A stretch of 64,000 nt of DNA from CALSMU01 sp965230225 (GTDB lineage: Bacteria; Bacteroidota; Bacteroidia; Flavobacteriales_D; Parvicellaceae), in NCBI GenBank assembly GCA_965230225.1, contig CBDDKM010000006.1, positions 580,772 to 644,771 of the forward strand. The letters are read 5' to 3'. A program made the translations under genes and the position numbers. The stretch's first letter is position 1. Every line of letters starts with the position of its first letter. Positions 28,667 through 36,322 of the stretch are shown here, one piece after another. Below the pieces are notes generated by a model. The model was not told the DNA's origin. It ran no database searches and saw only the letters and a program-made list of their open reading frames with translations.

Positions 28667-29704
28667 TTAACTCCAAAGCTCTTCGTTTATCAATTCCAGT
28701 TGTTGATGATTAATGGTTTGAGATCCTTTTAGAACCTCGACACCACAACTGCTTAGGTCTGCATACCCTTCTTCTCCTTTCCACTTAGAGATATAAGGGT
28801 TATAGCAGCATTCTTCTTCGTGATACCACTCTCCTTCTGCATTCTGTTTAGGTTCTCTGGTATCAACACACATCATTCGAAATTCACAATCTTTACAAAC
28901 GGTGCATTTCTCTTTAGACACGTACCAGTTTCTTTTAAATTCTTCTGTTAGTACAATGGCTAACAATTGCCCACTCCCTTTTAATTCATTTATATTTCCG
29001 AATACCTGAGTGGACTCAGGAGCATTTTTTATTTCTCCTCCAGAAGAAATGAATAGCTTTCTATTGTAGTACAAATGGTGTTCCTGTGCTTCGGTAAATG
29101 CGTCTATGTTCACAGTTAAGGCTGGTTTTCTTTCCTCTGAGTTTACCAACTGAAATACATCTTCTTGCTCTGAATTCTCTGTGGTATAAACATTACCTAG
29201 TATTGGATACTGTTCTCTTAAATCTTCCAGTTGATCTAAACTTCCTCCTTCAAGAATTACATCAATATTTTGAAAATTCGATACCTTAAAATGTTGTTTA
29301 AGAATGTTTTCCAGCCTTTTCAAATCTGAGCATTGAATAACAATGAACTTGCAAATTAGCTCATCCACCAACTTCAATGATTTTCCAAGGTGCTCTCCAT
29401 CTTCAAGAATAGCGTTGGTTATAATTGATGGGGACTCCCACTCCAAATTAAGTTTGGAAAAAAACTCCACTGTTGGTGCAGGAACCTTTGCTATCCACTC
29501 TTGTTGCTCCATTTCCGACACCCACTCTTTTTCATCTTCGGTCAAAGAATCAAATACAGCTATGGGCTGCTTCTCGATTTTCTCAATCAACCCTTTTATT
29601 TCGTTTGGAACAAAATGATAATCCCTACGAGGTAAATCGTATATACAAGAACGATTAACTCCAGAGATCAACCGTACTTCCTCCATCCATTTATAAACTA
29701 ACAT
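28667..29704 (-). CDS. gwsS: SPASM-like maturase with degenerate cysteine set, module 2
   Basis: 345 residues, same layout as the module 1 protein: no CxxxCxxC barrel motif, C-terminal SPASM-like domain ending in NPYISKWKGEEGYA. Of the cysteines in module 1, only CKDCEFRMMC and a Cys pair in EECCYNPY remain. The positions of NTC, KNCP, the SGSCGKI Cys and the last Cys of CTDCR are occupied by Tyr, Ala, a non-Cys residue and Thr. One of the two clusters is therefore probably lost. It overlaps the small ORF upstream; an alternative start is the ATG at 29686. Confidence 0.75.
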   Translation of the reverse strand: MLVYKWMEEVRLISGVNRSCIYDLPRRDYHFVPNEIKGLIEKIEKQPIAVFDSLTEDEKEWVSEMEQQEWIAKVPAPTVEFFSKLNLEWESPSIITNAILEDGEHLGKSLKLVDELICKFIVIQCSDLKRLENILKQHFKVSNFQNIDVILEGGSLDQLEDLREQYPILGNVYTTENSEQEDVFQLVNSEERKPALTVNIDAFTEAQEHHLYYNRKLFISSGGEIKNAPESTQVFGNINELKGSGQLLAIVLTEEFKRNWYVSKEKCTVCKDCEFRMMCVDTREPKQNAEGEWYHEEECCYNPYISKWKGEEGYADLSSCGVEVLKGSQTINHQQLELINEELWS

Positions 29705-29879
29705 TTCTAACTATAATGGGTTTGTAGCACTTTTTTCGATTGTATTCTTTTGTCTGATAATCCTCTGATTCCAGCACGCATACCAAACTGTTCTTTTTAG
29801 CCTCCACCATTTCGGAATACCTCAAATAAAAAGGCAATGTTTTGGTGGTTTTTAAATATTCTTCCAGTTGTTCCTTCAT
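29691..29879 (-). CDS. Small linker protein, module 2
   Basis: 62 residues, overlapping the ends of the ATP-grasp gene (4 bases) and the start of the SPASM gene (14 bases), which supports translation. It is basic, with YSEMVEAKKNSLVC and KKCYKPIIVRN; no signal, no membrane helix, no recognised domain. It stands in the place of the 76-residue protein in module 1. Confidence 0.55.
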   Translation of the reverse strand: MKEQLEEYLKTTKTLPFYLRYSEMVEAKKNSLVCVLESEDYQTKEYNRKKCYKPIIVRNVSL

Positions 29880-30847
29880 TTCGCTTCCATTAAGTATTCT
29901 GCCACCTTTTTCTCTATCCTATAATTACATGGTTTAGACACTTGCCCGAACTGACCAATTGGGTTAACTTCCAGAAATATATATTCTCCTTCTTCGGTTA
30001 CCAATAGATCTATTGAACCTGAATTTAATCCGAGTTCGTTCATTAATTTTCTTAAAATATCCTCTTGCTTTTCCGGTAAAGAAAAAGGAGGTGTTCGGTT
30101 AGGTTTTAGTAGGTTATAGTTTCTGAAATCTATTTTTGTTTGGTCGTCGTTTTGAGATAAAATGGCACTGCAATAAAACTTTCCATTCAGATAGAACGCT
30201 CTTATTTCAAATGCCTTATTTACTGTATTTTGAAACATCATTGGAGCAAAAGAATCCTCCAGACCATCTATCATCTCATCGGTAACCAACATGGTGTAGC
30301 TATTGATGGTGCTCCCCTGATAACCAACAAATATTCCTTGCGATATATTTTTGGTAATGATGCTCCCCACTTCTTGTTTAAAGCGAACCACCTCTTCTTT
30401 GCTGGAAGTAACTACAGTGGTGGGAAATTTGACCCCAAGTGAAGCACACTTTCGAAGAACTGTAAGTTTATTGATAAATACATCTTCCGGTTTGTTTAGT
30501 GACTTTCTTTTTAACTCTCCCAGAAAATATTTGGAATATACTTCCACTTCAGATACTAACTGTCTGTTTAACTCACGATCAAAGTCTTTATCTAATCCCG
30601 ATCCTATCCATTGGTGGTCAAACTTGATCCAACTTCTTCGGTACCAAATGCTTTTAAACTCGCTCAACTTGAAGGAATCTCCTTTTATATTTAATTGAAT
30701 ATCATTCTCACTAGCATCTATTTTAAGTGAGTTTAACTTTAAAGAAACATCGGCACTTACCCTTACAAACTTCTCTTTGCCTCTGCGCAACCAATCAATC
30801 ACATCGTTGGTTGATCTATCATCATCGCTGGAAATAATTAATATCAT
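29876..30847 (-). CDS. gwsG: ATP-grasp peptide maturase, grasp-with-spasm system, module 2
   Basis: 323-residue RimK-like ATP-grasp ligase, paralogue of the module 1 enzyme: IWYRRSW in the N-terminal domain, NKAFEIRAFYLNGKFYCSA, SIDLLVTEEG and IFLEVNPIGQFGQVS for the ATP/metal site. It should join side chains of the Asp/Thr-rich precursor at 31734-31970. The N-terminal domain, where precursor leaders bind, is clearly diverged between the two copies, in line with separate substrates. The start overlaps the upstream gene (ATGA). Confidence 0.86.
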   Translation of the reverse strand: MILIISSDDDRSTNDVIDWLRRGKEKFVRVSADVSLKLNSLKIDASENDIQLNIKGDSFKLSEFKSIWYRRSWIKFDHQWIGSGLDKDFDRELNRQLVSEVEVYSKYFLGELKRKSLNKPEDVFINKLTVLRKCASLGVKFPTTVVTSSKEEVVRFKQEVGSIITKNISQGIFVGYQGSTINSYTMLVTDEMIDGLEDSFAPMMFQNTVNKAFEIRAFYLNGKFYCSAILSQNDDQTKIDFRNYNLLKPNRTPPFSLPEKQEDILRKLMNELGLNSGSIDLLVTEEGEYIFLEVNPIGQFGQVSKPCNYRIEKKVAEYLMEAK

Positions 30848-31689
30848 AACTGGTATTTCTTGATTCTTTCAGATAAATTTTCCTGATCCCTACAAGGAAC
30901 ATTTTCCAATGTACCGTAGTACTGTTCTCCTGTGTGTGTTGTACTCCACTGATCGTAAAGCTGGAAGAATGTACCGGAGATTTTCCCTTCTAAGTAGGCA
31001 TTTTCCAGATAGGGAAACAATAGATCCCAGGTGGGCTGAAAAAGGTTTTTGGATTTGAAGGCATGAAGCATCATCAATTGAACTTTATTGTAAGTTCCGA
31101 TACCATGATCAAAGTTGTTGATCATGGTTCCCTGTACTTCACATAATTCTGCAAGCCTCAACATTCGATTCCAATCATTCCGCTCTACTATACCAAGCTC
31201 AGCTCCTAACTCTTCTACTACTACCTTTAAGGAATCATCACTCAATTTAGTATCCAGTTGATCTTGCAAAAACAGATTGGATATTTCTTCCGAACAGTCT
31301 TTTTCCGCAAAACTTCTCTTTATCTTTTTATCAGTTTTGCTTAATGTCCACGCGTCCAAGCCTTTACTCTTTATCTGAATATTGATGGGATGCTGATTAA
31401 CGGAAGGGTCATGTTCAATGTATTTCCAATGATATTTTCTTATTAATTTACCAACGCTCTTTTTATAGTATTTCACATCATCGTTTTGTAGTGAAACAGC
31501 TAAAAAGAGTAATGTTTCGGAAGGGTCTATGGAATACTTTCGATCACATTTTTTCCATATAGCTTTAGCTTCATTGTAAGAGTTATATTGAATTGGGTAA
31601 ACCTCAGTATAAATGATACTATATGATTTATTCTGCCCAATAGAATAATAGCTCAACAAAACTGCATATATGAAAACTAAACTCCTCAT
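30844..31689 (-). CDS. Secreted protein with DUF6624-like C-terminus, module 2
   Basis: 281 residues with a signal peptide (MRSLVFIYAVLLSYYSIGQ). The N-terminal ~150 residues are unrecognised and predicted helical. The C-terminal segment MMLHAFKSKNL, then LLFPYLENAYLEGKISG and a closing GEQYYGT, matches the His-helix-YG layout of the DUF6624-like protein of module 1. Positional equivalence strengthens the link. It begins 10 bases after the hairpin that follows precursor 2, and overlaps the ATP-grasp gene (ATGA). Confidence 0.55.
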   Translation of the reverse strand: MRSLVFIYAVLLSYYSIGQNKSYSIIYTEVYPIQYNSYNEAKAIWKKCDRKYSIDPSETLLFLAVSLQNDDVKYYKKSVGKLIRKYHWKYIEHDPSVNQHPINIQIKSKGLDAWTLSKTDKKIKRSFAEKDCSEEISNLFLQDQLDTKLSDDSLKVVVEELGAELGIVERNDWNRMLRLAELCEVQGTMINNFDHGIGTYNKVQLMMLHAFKSKNLFQPTWDLLFPYLENAYLEGKISGTFFQLYDQWSTTHTGEQYYGTLENVPCRDQENLSERIKKYQL

Positions 31690-31698
31690 TTAAAAATC

Positions 31699-31721
31699 CG
31701 GGGAGCTAAGTAAGCTCCCCG
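31699..31721 (-). terminator. Hairpin after precursor 2 (attenuator-like)
   Basis: A perfect 9-bp, GC-rich stem, CGGGGAGCT (31699-31707) with AGCTCCCCG (31713-31721), loop AAGTA. On the minus strand it begins 12 bases after the precursor stop and is followed by ATTTTT, so it has the form of an intrinsic terminator. The next gene starts 10 bases later, so it must be leaky or be a processing site. Confidence 0.8.
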
Positions 31722-31733
31722 AGAAATTTTGAA

Positions 31734-31970
31734 TTATCCTCCAAAAACAGCGTAACAAGTATCGTCGTCAGCTTTAGTAGGGTCAGTATCAAAAATTGCA
31801 TCAGTGTAGATATCTCCACAGTCAGCTCCTGATCCACCTCTGTTAGTACAGTCAGTATCTCCAGTACTGTTAGATCCTGGTCCTGCTCCACCTTCGATTA
31901 GGGCTTTTGCATTTTTACTTAGTTGAGCGTCTTCAAATTTTTTAAACAAATTGCTTTTTTTGTTTTTCAT
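31734..31970 (-). CDS. RiPP precursor peptide, Asp/Thr-rich core, module 2
   Basis: 78 residues. The leader MKNKKSNLFKKFEDAQLSKN ends in a GG at residues 27-28, the expected C39 site. The following 50-residue core is rich in Asp, Thr, Ser and Gly with three Cys (41, 51, 72); clusters include STGDTDCTN and TDPTKADDDTCY. Alternating Thr and Asp residues are what an ester-forming ATP-grasp enzyme needs. It is the first gene of the operon, which should make it the most transcribed. No similarity to the module 1 core. Confidence 0.8.
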   Translation of the reverse strand: MKNKKSNLFKKFEDAQLSKNAKALIEGGAGPGSNSTGDTDCTNRGGSGADCGDIYTDAIFDTDPTKADDDTCYAVFGG

Positions 31971-32210
31971 GATTTAAGTTTTAATAATGTTATACTTACA
32001 ATCAACATTATTCTCCAAATTCATTTCAGCTCCTACAACCCGGTTTGGCATTAATTTAGGCATTGGTGTTTTCCAATAATTTAATGCTACTTAAATTACT
32101 ATTATGGTCAAAATGCAACTGATTTTTTCTGAAAAAAGGGTAAATAAATGTTGCTTGAAACAATGATCTACATTCATGATAATTGAACAAAAAAATATGG
32201 GCGTATTTTC

Positions 32211-32250
32211 TACGTAATGCAATTAAAGGCACCTACGTATTACGTACGTA
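32211..32250. promoter_or_regulatory. Cluster of TACGTA palindromes upstream of the RiPP operon
   Basis: TACGTA occurs at 32211-32216, 32234-32239, 32241-32246 and 32245-32250, four times within 40 bases, between the regulator gene and the precursor gene. The same hexamer is at 33288-33293, 20 bases before the regulator start. A binding site for the adjacent LuxR-type protein is a reasonable guess, not shown. The remainder of 31971-32251 holds no gene. Confidence 0.35.
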
Positions 32251-32251
32251 C

Positions 32252-33268
32252 TTACGCTAAGCCACTCCCTATCAATTCCTTACCTCTTTTCTTATTCCGA
32301 CGAGAATAAACCACCTGATCTTTGTTTTTTTCCTGTGCTCCACTAAATTTATCGATGAATTCGTTTCTATTTGAGCAATCAGTTTTCTTAAAAATGTTTG
32401 AAGCGTGTTTAGAAACCGTCTTGGGTGTTATAAATGTTTCTTCTGCAATTTTGGAGTAGGTATATCTTTTTAAAATTAATAGTGCAATTTCCATTTCTCT
32501 TGAAGTAAGGGAATACTGTTTCAGCTCACCAACTGATAAAACCACTTGTTTATCTATTTCACTTTCCTGGAAGTAGCCAATCTTATTAAGAACTTCATAC
32601 TCTGCCCTACTCTGAAATAAATGCATTTTAAAATAGGCATAGAGCGCCAACATAAAGCTAACATTAACCAATCCTATATTTATCGTTTGAAAGTCTCCAA
32701 AGAAAACTACAATAGGCATGGTAGCCATGAATACAATCCCCAGATAGCCACTAAACACCTGTGAATTATAAGGCTCTTTATTCAATTCCTTTTGCCTTCT
32801 GTACTTCAGGATAAAACCGACTGTTTTAATGCAAAAATAAACGGCTATGATTACAGGGAAAGTAATAAAGGTACTCTTTGATAATTGGAAACTTCCGGTG
32901 ATCCAATAAGTGAAAACAAAACCAATTACAAAAGAGAGTGAAAGGCTAATGCTTAATATTTTCAGATTAAACAACTTCCCTTGATTGATGTTCAATTCCT
33001 TTACCAGGTAATAGAAGTAATAGGAAGCTAATAATATCCCACTTCCGTAGGCTAGTATATTTTGAATGAGCAGATCAATTGCAATATTCTTGTCTGGGAA
33101 AAAACCACTACAGCAATTGTATACAACAAATAGAGCTGTTAAAATCAAAAAGCGCAGACGAGATTTATCCTGTACTCTTGATAGGTAATTTATAAATTGA
33201 AAGAATAGTACAACCAACTCAATAATGGTGAGCACAAAAGTGGTCACAACCATTTCGGTTCCAAACAT
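32252..33268 (-). CDS. Membrane-bound LuxR-type transcriptional regulator
   Basis: 338 residues. The N-terminal two thirds has seven or so hydrophobic helices. The C-terminus is a LuxR/NarL helix-turn-helix: SLTSREMEIALLILKRYTYS, then ETFITPKTVSKHASNIFKKT. Regulators of this one-component membrane type are frequent in Bacteroidota, where a membrane signal controls DNA binding directly. It sits directly upstream of the RiPP operon on the same strand, so it is the natural candidate for its control, perhaps sensing peptide or membrane state. Its own upstream region also carries TACGTA. Confidence 0.8.
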   Translation of the reverse strand: MFGTEMVVTTFVLTIIELVVLFFQFINYLSRVQDKSRLRFLILTALFVVYNCCSGFFPDKNIAIDLLIQNILAYGSGILLASYYFYYLVKELNINQGKLFNLKILSISLSLSFVIGFVFTYWITGSFQLSKSTFITFPVIIAVYFCIKTVGFILKYRRQKELNKEPYNSQVFSGYLGIVFMATMPIVVFFGDFQTINIGLVNVSFMLALYAYFKMHLFQSRAEYEVLNKIGYFQESEIDKQVVLSVGELKQYSLTSREMEIALLILKRYTYSKIAEETFITPKTVSKHASNIFKKTDCSNRNEFIDKFSGAQEKNKDQVVYSRRNKKRGKELIGSGLA

Positions 33269-33287
33269 AAGTTCTAATTAGGAGTAA

Positions 33288-33293
33288 TACGTA
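33288..33293. promoter_or_regulatory. TACGTA site before the LuxR-type gene
   Basis: Single copy of the palindrome that is clustered at 32211-32250, 20 bases upstream of the regulator start codon; possible autoregulatory site. The rest of 33269-33538 shows no gene and no clear promoter. Confidence 0.3.
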
Positions 33294-33538
33294 GAATGGG
33301 TAGATCGTGTGTGAATAATGGGATAAGCTGGTTAAAGCCTATTACATACTATTATTTTAGTTAACACAATTGAACAATAGTTAAGTGTTTTGGGGGTATT
33401 ATCAAAATACATTTTAATCGGGTTCATGGTAGTTAGAGTTTTTTTCAAAGTTGTCCAAAACTAATAATTATTAGAATAATTCAAACTTTATTTTTCTCTA
33501 TCCACTTTAACCAGAAGCTAACTTTATTTCACCATAGT

Positions 33539-34333
33539 TTATTTTGGTCTTCCCAAAACATAAGTCCCCAAAGGCTTTCCATTAGACTTGAATCCATAAC
33601 CCTGTTCCCAAACATATTTATCTGATTCTAACCCTTCTAATAATTCTTCAATATCCTTTTTGGTATACATTCTAGGTAGAGAGGCCTGACCATCCCAGGC
33701 ATAAAATATGGGTATGATTGGGATAATATAGGTAAACACAATTTGTTTCCAGGTTAATGGTCGAACCATAGGTGTCATGAACAACACCATGACCATTAAA
33801 ATGGTTAGCGATATTGGTAAGAATAACCACCACAACAAAAGTGGAATTTTATTCTCCGCCATTTCATAGATTAATATGGGTTGTTTGGTTTCTTGTGCAG
33901 ATTGCAAAATCTTTCTTGCTGCCTTTGGAGGCATGTGATGAAAACAATTGATCATGGTTTTCAGTCCTTTGGGCGCACTGGCAAGGTTGGTTGCATCCAC
34001 CGACTCACCATGATACGTCATGTATTTTTCACCTGCATATTTTTTTACCTGTTCCTGATTAGGATATAGGTCTGTCATGGTTAGTTTAACCTTTGTTAAA
34101 CCGTGCTTATGAAGACTATTTAATACTTCCGGCATTGCACCTCCTGAACCCGACCCCATGTCTACAATATGAGTTTGTTTGGTTTCTGATAATGTTTTGG
34201 CAGTTAATCGAGCTATCACATCGCTTATTCCCATCATACGATGAAGAACCACTATCAAATTGGTTAAGCATCCTCTTAACCATCCGGGAAACCATTTAAA
34301 ATCCTCGAATTCGAATAATTGTACTCTTTTCAT
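33539..34333 (-). CDS. Class I SAM-dependent methyltransferase with membrane segments
   Basis: I start at the ATG at 34333 (MKRVQLFEFEDF), giving 264 residues. The glycine-rich SAM site is VDMGSGSGGAMPE and the acidic strand follows in MTDLYPN. Two hydrophobic helices near residues 160-215 (LLLWWLFLPISLTILMVMVL and VFTYIIPIIPIFYA) break the usual fold and suggest membrane attachment. The substrate is unknown, a lipid or isoprenoid being plausible. Upstream of the RiPP regulator on the same strand but separated by 270 bases. Confidence 0.75.
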   Translation of the reverse strand: MKRVQLFEFEDFKWFPGWLRGCLTNLIVVLHRMMGISDVIARLTAKTLSETKQTHIVDMGSGSGGAMPEVLNSLHKHGLTKVKLTMTDLYPNQEQVKKYAGEKYMTYHGESVDATNLASAPKGLKTMINCFHHMPPKAARKILQSAQETKQPILIYEMAENKIPLLLWWLFLPISLTILMVMVLFMTPMVRPLTWKQIVFTYIIPIIPIFYAWDGQASLPRMYTKKDIEELLEGLESDKYVWEQGYGFKSNGKPLGTYVLGRPK

Positions 34334-34457
34334 AAGTACAACGAAGGTAAGGATAAGCACAATAGGAAATATGTTATTTAATCATCTACATTAAATTTTT
34401 CTTATCAACTCTTTTAAAAGAGGAAACATACTTAGTAAATCAGTCGTACTATATTCT

Positions 34458-34727
34458 ATGGCACTGGGAACTAACCTATATTCATCTTATCAGCGTACAA
34501 GGTCTTATCTTAGAAAAACAAAAGATAAAATGATCTCTCCCTTCGGCTGGAATCAAGGACAGAAAGGAAAGCCTATCAATTCAACCAAAGTAATTTCAAA
34601 TGCCAATAAAGAACGAATTAAAAGCAAATTGCTGAAACAATCTAGAATGAAAAACTGGCTAATAACATTAATATATTTAGGTACCATCATGGTGTTTGGT
34701 TATTTATTGAGCTTATATTTCAGGTAA
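34458..34727 (+). CDS. Small membrane protein of unknown function
   Basis: 89 residues: a basic N-terminal ~65 residues (many Lys/Arg, with FGWNQGQKGKP) and one C-terminal membrane helix, NWLITLIYLGTIMVFGYLLS, ending in LYFR. It looks like a tail-anchored protein. No recognised domain. Composition is like its neighbours, so probably a real gene. Confidence 0.5.
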   Translation: MALGTNLYSSYQRTRSYLRKTKDKMISPFGWNQGQKGKPINSTKVISNANKERIKSKLLKQSRMKNWLITLIYLGTIMVFGYLLSLYFR

Positions 34728-34733
34728 TCATCG

Positions 34734-34963
34734 TTATCTCGTCGTAGTTTGCAACCACGGCATTGAGGGAATTCTGCTATCGTTCAGATCTTTTTGATTT
34801 GAATTAGCTCGATGGAACCTCCAGTTCCATCATTGTAGGACATTTCGTCTTTGATCTTGAAATCTTCAGTTCCGCTGGATTTGCAATCCTGCGGCAACTT
34901 AACACCCCTTATCTCGCCGTAGTTTATCAACTACGACATTGAGGGGGATTACTACTATCGTTC
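34734..34963. repeat. Direct repeat pair enclosing two palindromes (REP-like)
   Basis: Copy A (34734-34785) and copy B (34909-34963) share TTATCTCG, CGTAGTTT, ACG-CATTGAGGG and CTATCGTTC with scattered differences. Each begins with a stem-forming CGTAGTT..AACTACG type core (imperfect in copy A). Between them are a perfect 8-bp hairpin (34811-34818 with 34824-34831, GATGGAAC) and a 10-bp hairpin with one mismatch (34872-34881 with 34885-34894, CCGCTGGATT) around a TGC loop. This is the look of repetitive extragenic palindromes or decayed mobile sequence. No ORF is credible here. Confidence 0.6.
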
Positions 34964-35046
34964 GTGATTTTTAATGGGCTTAACTTCATTGATCCCGGAT
35001 ATCTTCGTGGCTAGTGCCCTCAAAGTTAAAGTCATTTGGCAATGGC

Positions 35047-35110
35047 TTTTTTTGTTTCTTCTCCCTGCTCATTGAAGTGAACTTCATCGCAGTTTTCAGA
35101 AACAAAAAAA
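35047..35110. repeat. Nested inverted repeats beside tRNA-His
   Basis: A perfect 13-bp inverted pair (35047-35059 and 35098-35110, TTTTTTTGTTTCT and its complement) encloses a second pair TGAAGT/ACTTCA (35073-35078, 35081-35086). The right arm overlaps the T-run of the tRNA terminator. No protein is encoded. Confidence 0.5.
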
Positions 35111-35132
35111 GGTCTTGCGATGCAAGACCTTT
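35104..35132 (-). terminator. Terminator of tRNA-His
   Basis: A perfect 11-bp stem (35108-35118 with 35122-35132, loop GAT) followed on the minus strand by seven T; it lies directly after the tRNA 3' end. Confidence 0.85.
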
Positions 35133-35139
35133 AACTTTG

Positions 35140-35214
35140 GGTGGAAGATGGGATTCGAACCCACGACCCCTGGAACCACAAACCAGTGCTCTAACCAACT
35201 GAGCTACATCCACC
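35140..35214 (-). tRNA. tRNA-His (GTG)
   Basis: Full cloverleaf on the minus strand. Anticodon loop TTGTGGT with anticodon GTG at the position of E. coli tRNA-His, D arm AGCTCAGTTGGTTAGAGC, T arm GTGGGTTCGAATCCCAT. Base 35214 gives the extra G at -1 opposite the discriminator C, the hallmark of histidine tRNAs. No CCA is encoded. One T-T mismatch in the acceptor stem. Confidence 0.93.
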
Positions 35215-35315
35215 ATGTTTCGCTGTTAGCGGATGCAAATATATAATTAATTTATATATACCATCAAGTGAATTTTCATTTTTTTAATTTTTACTTTCGC
35301 AAGCAAATTTAAACC

Positions 35316-36239
35316 ATGAAACTATTAAGAGAAATGTGCGCAATCCACGCACCAGCGGGGAATGAAGTAGCAATGACCAATTTTGTTCTTAACTACGTGA
35401 AAGAGAATATGAAAGACTGGAAAGTCCAACCGGAGATCATTCACGGAGACGGTTTTCAGGATTGTATTATATTAAAATTTGGAGAACCAAAAACAGCCAT
35501 TTTTGCACATTTAGATTCCATCGGTTTTACAGTTAAATATGGTAAAGAACTTATTAAAATAGGTGGCCCCAAGCTAGAAGAAGGGTTTCAATTAGTGGGA
35601 GAAGACAGTAAAGGACCTATCGATACAGAGTTAATTGTTATTGAAGATGACGAAGGGCACAAGCACATTGAATATGTTCTGGATAGAGAAATAGATAGAG
35701 GTACTGAACTGGTTTGGAAACCAAATTGGCGTGAAGACGACGAATACGTGAAGTGTTGCTATATGGACAACCGACTTGGAGTTTGGAATGCTCTTAAAGT
35801 AGCAGAAACACTTGAAAATGGAGTGATTTGCTTTTCGTGCTGGGAAGAGCATGGCGGAGGTGCTGTTGGCTATCTGGCCAGACACATTTACGAAAACTGG
35901 GGAGTTAAACAAGCTTTAATATCTGACATTACCTGGGTTACTGAAGGAGTAAAACATGGTAAAGGTGTTGCCATCTCTATGAGGGATTCTGGAATTCCTA
36001 GAAGAAGTTACTTGAACCGCATCATTGATATCGCCAATAAGAACAACATTAAGTACCAACTGGAAGTAGAAGGTTCTGGAGGTAGTGATGGTAATCAATT
36101 GCAACGATCTCCCTACCCTTTTGATTGGTTATTTGTAGGGGCACCTGAAGATAACGTTCACTCCCCCAACGAAACGGTGCACAAAGACGATATTGCCTCT
36201 ATGGTTGAGCTCTATACAGCTTTGATGCGAGAACTTTAA
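35316..36239 (+). CDS. M42-type metallo-aminopeptidase
   Basis: 307 residues. The metal ligands of the MH clan appear in order: FAHLDSIGF (His, Asp), CYMDNRLG (bridging Asp), SCWEEHGG (Glu pair, catalytic base and ligand), ISDITW (Asp) and NVHSPNETVH (His). This is the glutamyl-aminopeptidase/endoglucanase-like M42 set. Cytoplasmic, acting on peptides. It is somewhat shorter than the usual 340-360 residues. Monocistronic. Confidence 0.82.
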   Translation: MKLLREMCAIHAPAGNEVAMTNFVLNYVKENMKDWKVQPEIIHGDGFQDCIILKFGEPKTAIFAHLDSIGFTVKYGKELIKIGGPKLEEGFQLVGEDSKGPIDTELIVIEDDEGHKHIEYVLDREIDRGTELVWKPNWREDDEYVKCCYMDNRLGVWNALKVAETLENGVICFSCWEEHGGGAVGYLARHIYENWGVKQALISDITWVTEGVKHGKGVAISMRDSGIPRRSYLNRIIDIANKNNIKYQLEVEGSGGSDGNQLQRSPYPFDWLFVGAPEDNVHSPNETVHKDDIASMVELYTALMREL

Positions 36240-36322
36240 TTAAAGATTAAATGTGCATTAAATCTAATTAGCACTGTAAAACAGCTACTTCGGTTGGTTA
36301 ATTTTACTGGAAATCGAAGTTT

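Noticed and set aside
31706..31891. Alternative minus-strand frame overlapping precursor 2
   Set aside because: It runs across the hairpin and lacks a leader; the frame at 31734-31970 has GG, a Lys-rich leader and a sensible core.
34986..35216. Frames across tRNA-His
   Set aside because: The apparent protein is the translated tRNA (a common false hit, VAQLVRALVCGSRG type).
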